Origin: Eubacterium sp. AB3007
Lineage (GTDB): Bacteria > Bacillota > Clostridia > Peptostreptococcales > Anaerovoracaceae
Reading direction: 5' to 3'
Assembly: GCF_000688015.1 (NCBI RefSeq)
Contig: NZ_JIAD01000001.1
Location: 1,488,001 to 1,552,000 of the forward strand
DNA: 64,000 bases
The translations under genes were made by a program, and so were the position numbers. Positions 62,825 through 64,000 of the stretch are shown in pieces (within the stretch, counting starts at the first letter, position 1; every line of letters begins with the position of its first letter). The notes under the pieces are model-generated. The model made no database searches. It was not told the origin of the DNA and worked only from the letters and a program-made list of their open reading frames with translations.

Positions 62825-64000
62825 TCAATAGTTATCTGGCAGGTCATTTTCCAGAAGGATGAACTTATGGCCTTCGTCCCGAATGCTCCGCGCATAGGAC
62901 ATGGCATCCTCCAGGTTTTCGTACACACGCAGGTGCTCCTCCGGGAAGCCGCTGTCCAGCAGTCCCCGCCGGATGGGTTCGGTATGCCTGCGCCCGATCA
63001 AACAGACGTAGTCACAGCTGGCCGCCGCATAGGTGCCGAACTTGTAGTTGTACTCCTCCTCGTCGTCCCCCAATTCTACCATGCCCGGCGTGATCAGGAT
63101 CCGCACGCCGTCCAGCAGTTTCATGGTCTCCACTGCGGCCTTGGAGCCGACCGGGTTGGAGTTGTAAGCATCGTCGATGATGGTCACCCCATCCTTCTCC
63201 TTCATTTCCATACGGTGGGCCACCGGACGGATCCGGCGCACCGGAACACGCAACTCTGCCAGAGGGATTCCCATCTTGTGGGCAACTGCGATGGCTCCGG
63301 TGATGTTGATCACATTATGGGCGCCCACAAGCTTCGTCTGGAACACCTCCGACTCGCCAGAGGGGGCCGTGACAGTAAACTTTGTGCCGGACTGGCTCAG
63401 CGAGAGATCACTGGCCCGATAACCTGTCCCGTCAGACTCGCTGCGGTAGAAGGTCACGTTCCCATATCGATCCGCGTTCGACTCGATGTACAGGTTGTCA
63501 CCGTTGAGGAAGAGCATGCCATCCTTGGGCAGCGCATCCGCCAGTTCGAACTTGGTACGGACGATGGTCTCCATATCGTGGAAGGTGTCCAGATGCTGGG
63601 GACCGATGGAGGTGATCACTCCGTGATCAGGTCTTGCGATGTCACAGACTTCCTTGATCTCCCCCTCATAGCGTGCCCCCATCTCGCACACAAAGATCTG
63701 ATGCCCCGGTCGCAGGTGTTCCCGTACGGTGATCACGATCCCCATGGGAGTGTTGTAGCTGGCCGGTGTCACCAGCACATTGTACCGGGTCTGCAGCAGT
63801 GTCTGCAGATAGAACTTGAGACTGGTCTTGCCGTAGCTTCCTGTCACGCCGATGACCGTCAGGTCCGGCATGCTGTCCAGTTTCTTCTTGGCGTCATTGA
63901 TGTACCAGTTCCGCACCGAAGCCTCGATAGGCTTGTTCAGGGTGTTGGCCACCATGAAGATCACGAACTGCGCCGCGGCCGCGATGGCTACAGTTCCCGC
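62825..64000 (-). CDS. murF: MurF-like Mur ligase, cut by the window edge
   Basis: The visible 391 residues lack the N terminus; the frame stays open to base 64000. The ATP loop is VIGVTGSYGKTSLKFYLQ, followed by TPASYNTPMG, GARYEGEIKEVCDIA and the C-terminal domain with DDAYNSNPVGSKAAVETM. The residues just before (AIAAAAQFVIFMVANTL) look hydrophobic, suggesting a membrane segment as in some Clostridia homologs. It probably joins D-Ala-D-Ala to UDP-MurNAc-tripeptide, in agreement with ddl downstream. Confidence 0.9.
   Translation of the reverse strand, partial: AGTVAIAAAAQFVIFMVANTLNKPIEASVRNWYINDAKKKLDSMPDLTVIGVTGSYGKTSLKFYLQTLLQTRYNVLVTPASYNTPMGIVITVREHLRPGHQIFVCEMGARYEGEIKEVCDIARPDHGVITSIGPQHLDTFHDMETIVRTKFELADALPKDGMLFLNGDNLYIESNADRYGNVTFYRSESDGTGYRASDLSLSQSGTKFTVTAPSGESEVFQTKLVGAHNVINITGAIAVAHKMGIPLAELRVPVRRIRPVAHRMEMKEKDGVTIIDDAYNSNPVGSKAAVETMKLLDGVRILITPGMVELGDDEEEYNYKFGTYAAASCDYVCLIGRRHTEPIRRGLLDSGFPEEHLRVYENLEDAMSYARSIRDEGHKFILLENDLPDNY

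Overview
The window reads as a chromosomal segment of an anaerobic, Gram-positive Clostridia-type bacterium. The support is a 2-oxoacid:ferredoxin oxidoreductase (korDABC), a butyrate/acetate-type CoA-transferase, the hutHUI-fchA-ftcD histidine route, a BY-kinase/Wzz/PHP-phosphatase capsule control module, strong AGGAGG ribosome sites and a PASTA-type serine/threonine kinase. A family such as Anaerovoracaceae would fit, but that is a guess. There is no phage, IS transposase, rRNA or CRISPR array. The unusual content is in promoters, small secreted or membrane proteins, and palindromic repeats.

Layout. 1-12.3 kb: a nonsense-interrupted LysR gene, a D-2-hydroxyacid dehydrogenase, serS, a long glutamine synthetase, and a three-gene envelope operon (two low-complexity membrane-anchored proteins, then a UPF0182 protein). 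12.3-17.2 kb: tRNA-Val, rlmH, a PfkB-like protein lacking its catalytic Asp, a radical SAM protein, then about 1.2 kb of debris and repeats ending at tRNA-Arg. 17.3-20.8 kb: two tandem secreted paralogs and a convergent PASTA kinase. 21-28 kb: CoA-transferase, VanZ protein, secreted protein, purB, alr and several very small membrane or peptide genes. 28-32.5 kb: korDABC, EcsC protein, a shrunken amidohydrolase. 32.5-39.7 kb: the histidine degradation operon with a GntR regulator as its last gene. 40-43.6 kb: a DUF2148 protein, a 13-unit hairpin array, asparaginase, rpsF-ssb-rpsR. 43.8-52.6 kb: capsule control module and amino-sugar/nucleotide-sugar genes. 52.6-55.3 kb: a folate cluster in which a PTPS-like enzyme probably replaces FolB. 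55.4-59.2 kb: a TetR-controlled aminotransferase/FGGY-kinase operon. 59.3-64 kb: small envelope genes, ddl and a murF-like gene that runs off the window.

The best candidate for something undescribed is a set of four promoters (15865-15897, 23570-23603, 26765-26797, 27658-27690) with identical geometry: two GTTAG half-sites exactly 11 bp apart, then exactly 11 nt, then a -10 hexamer. They drive a radical SAM protein, a signal-peptide protein plus VanZ protein, a 61-residue membrane protein, and a glycine-rich peptide plus membrane-anchored protein. This looks like one regulon controlled by a tandem-binding response regulator that is not in the window. A second global signal is the 9-mer GCTTTGTGC/GCACAAAGC, counted by eye 16 times where about 0.5 is expected by chance. 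A third is a set of 33-nt palindromes that supply the stop codons of folK and a sugar kinase. Coordinates, starts and counts come from reading the sequence by eye; no similarity search was possible.
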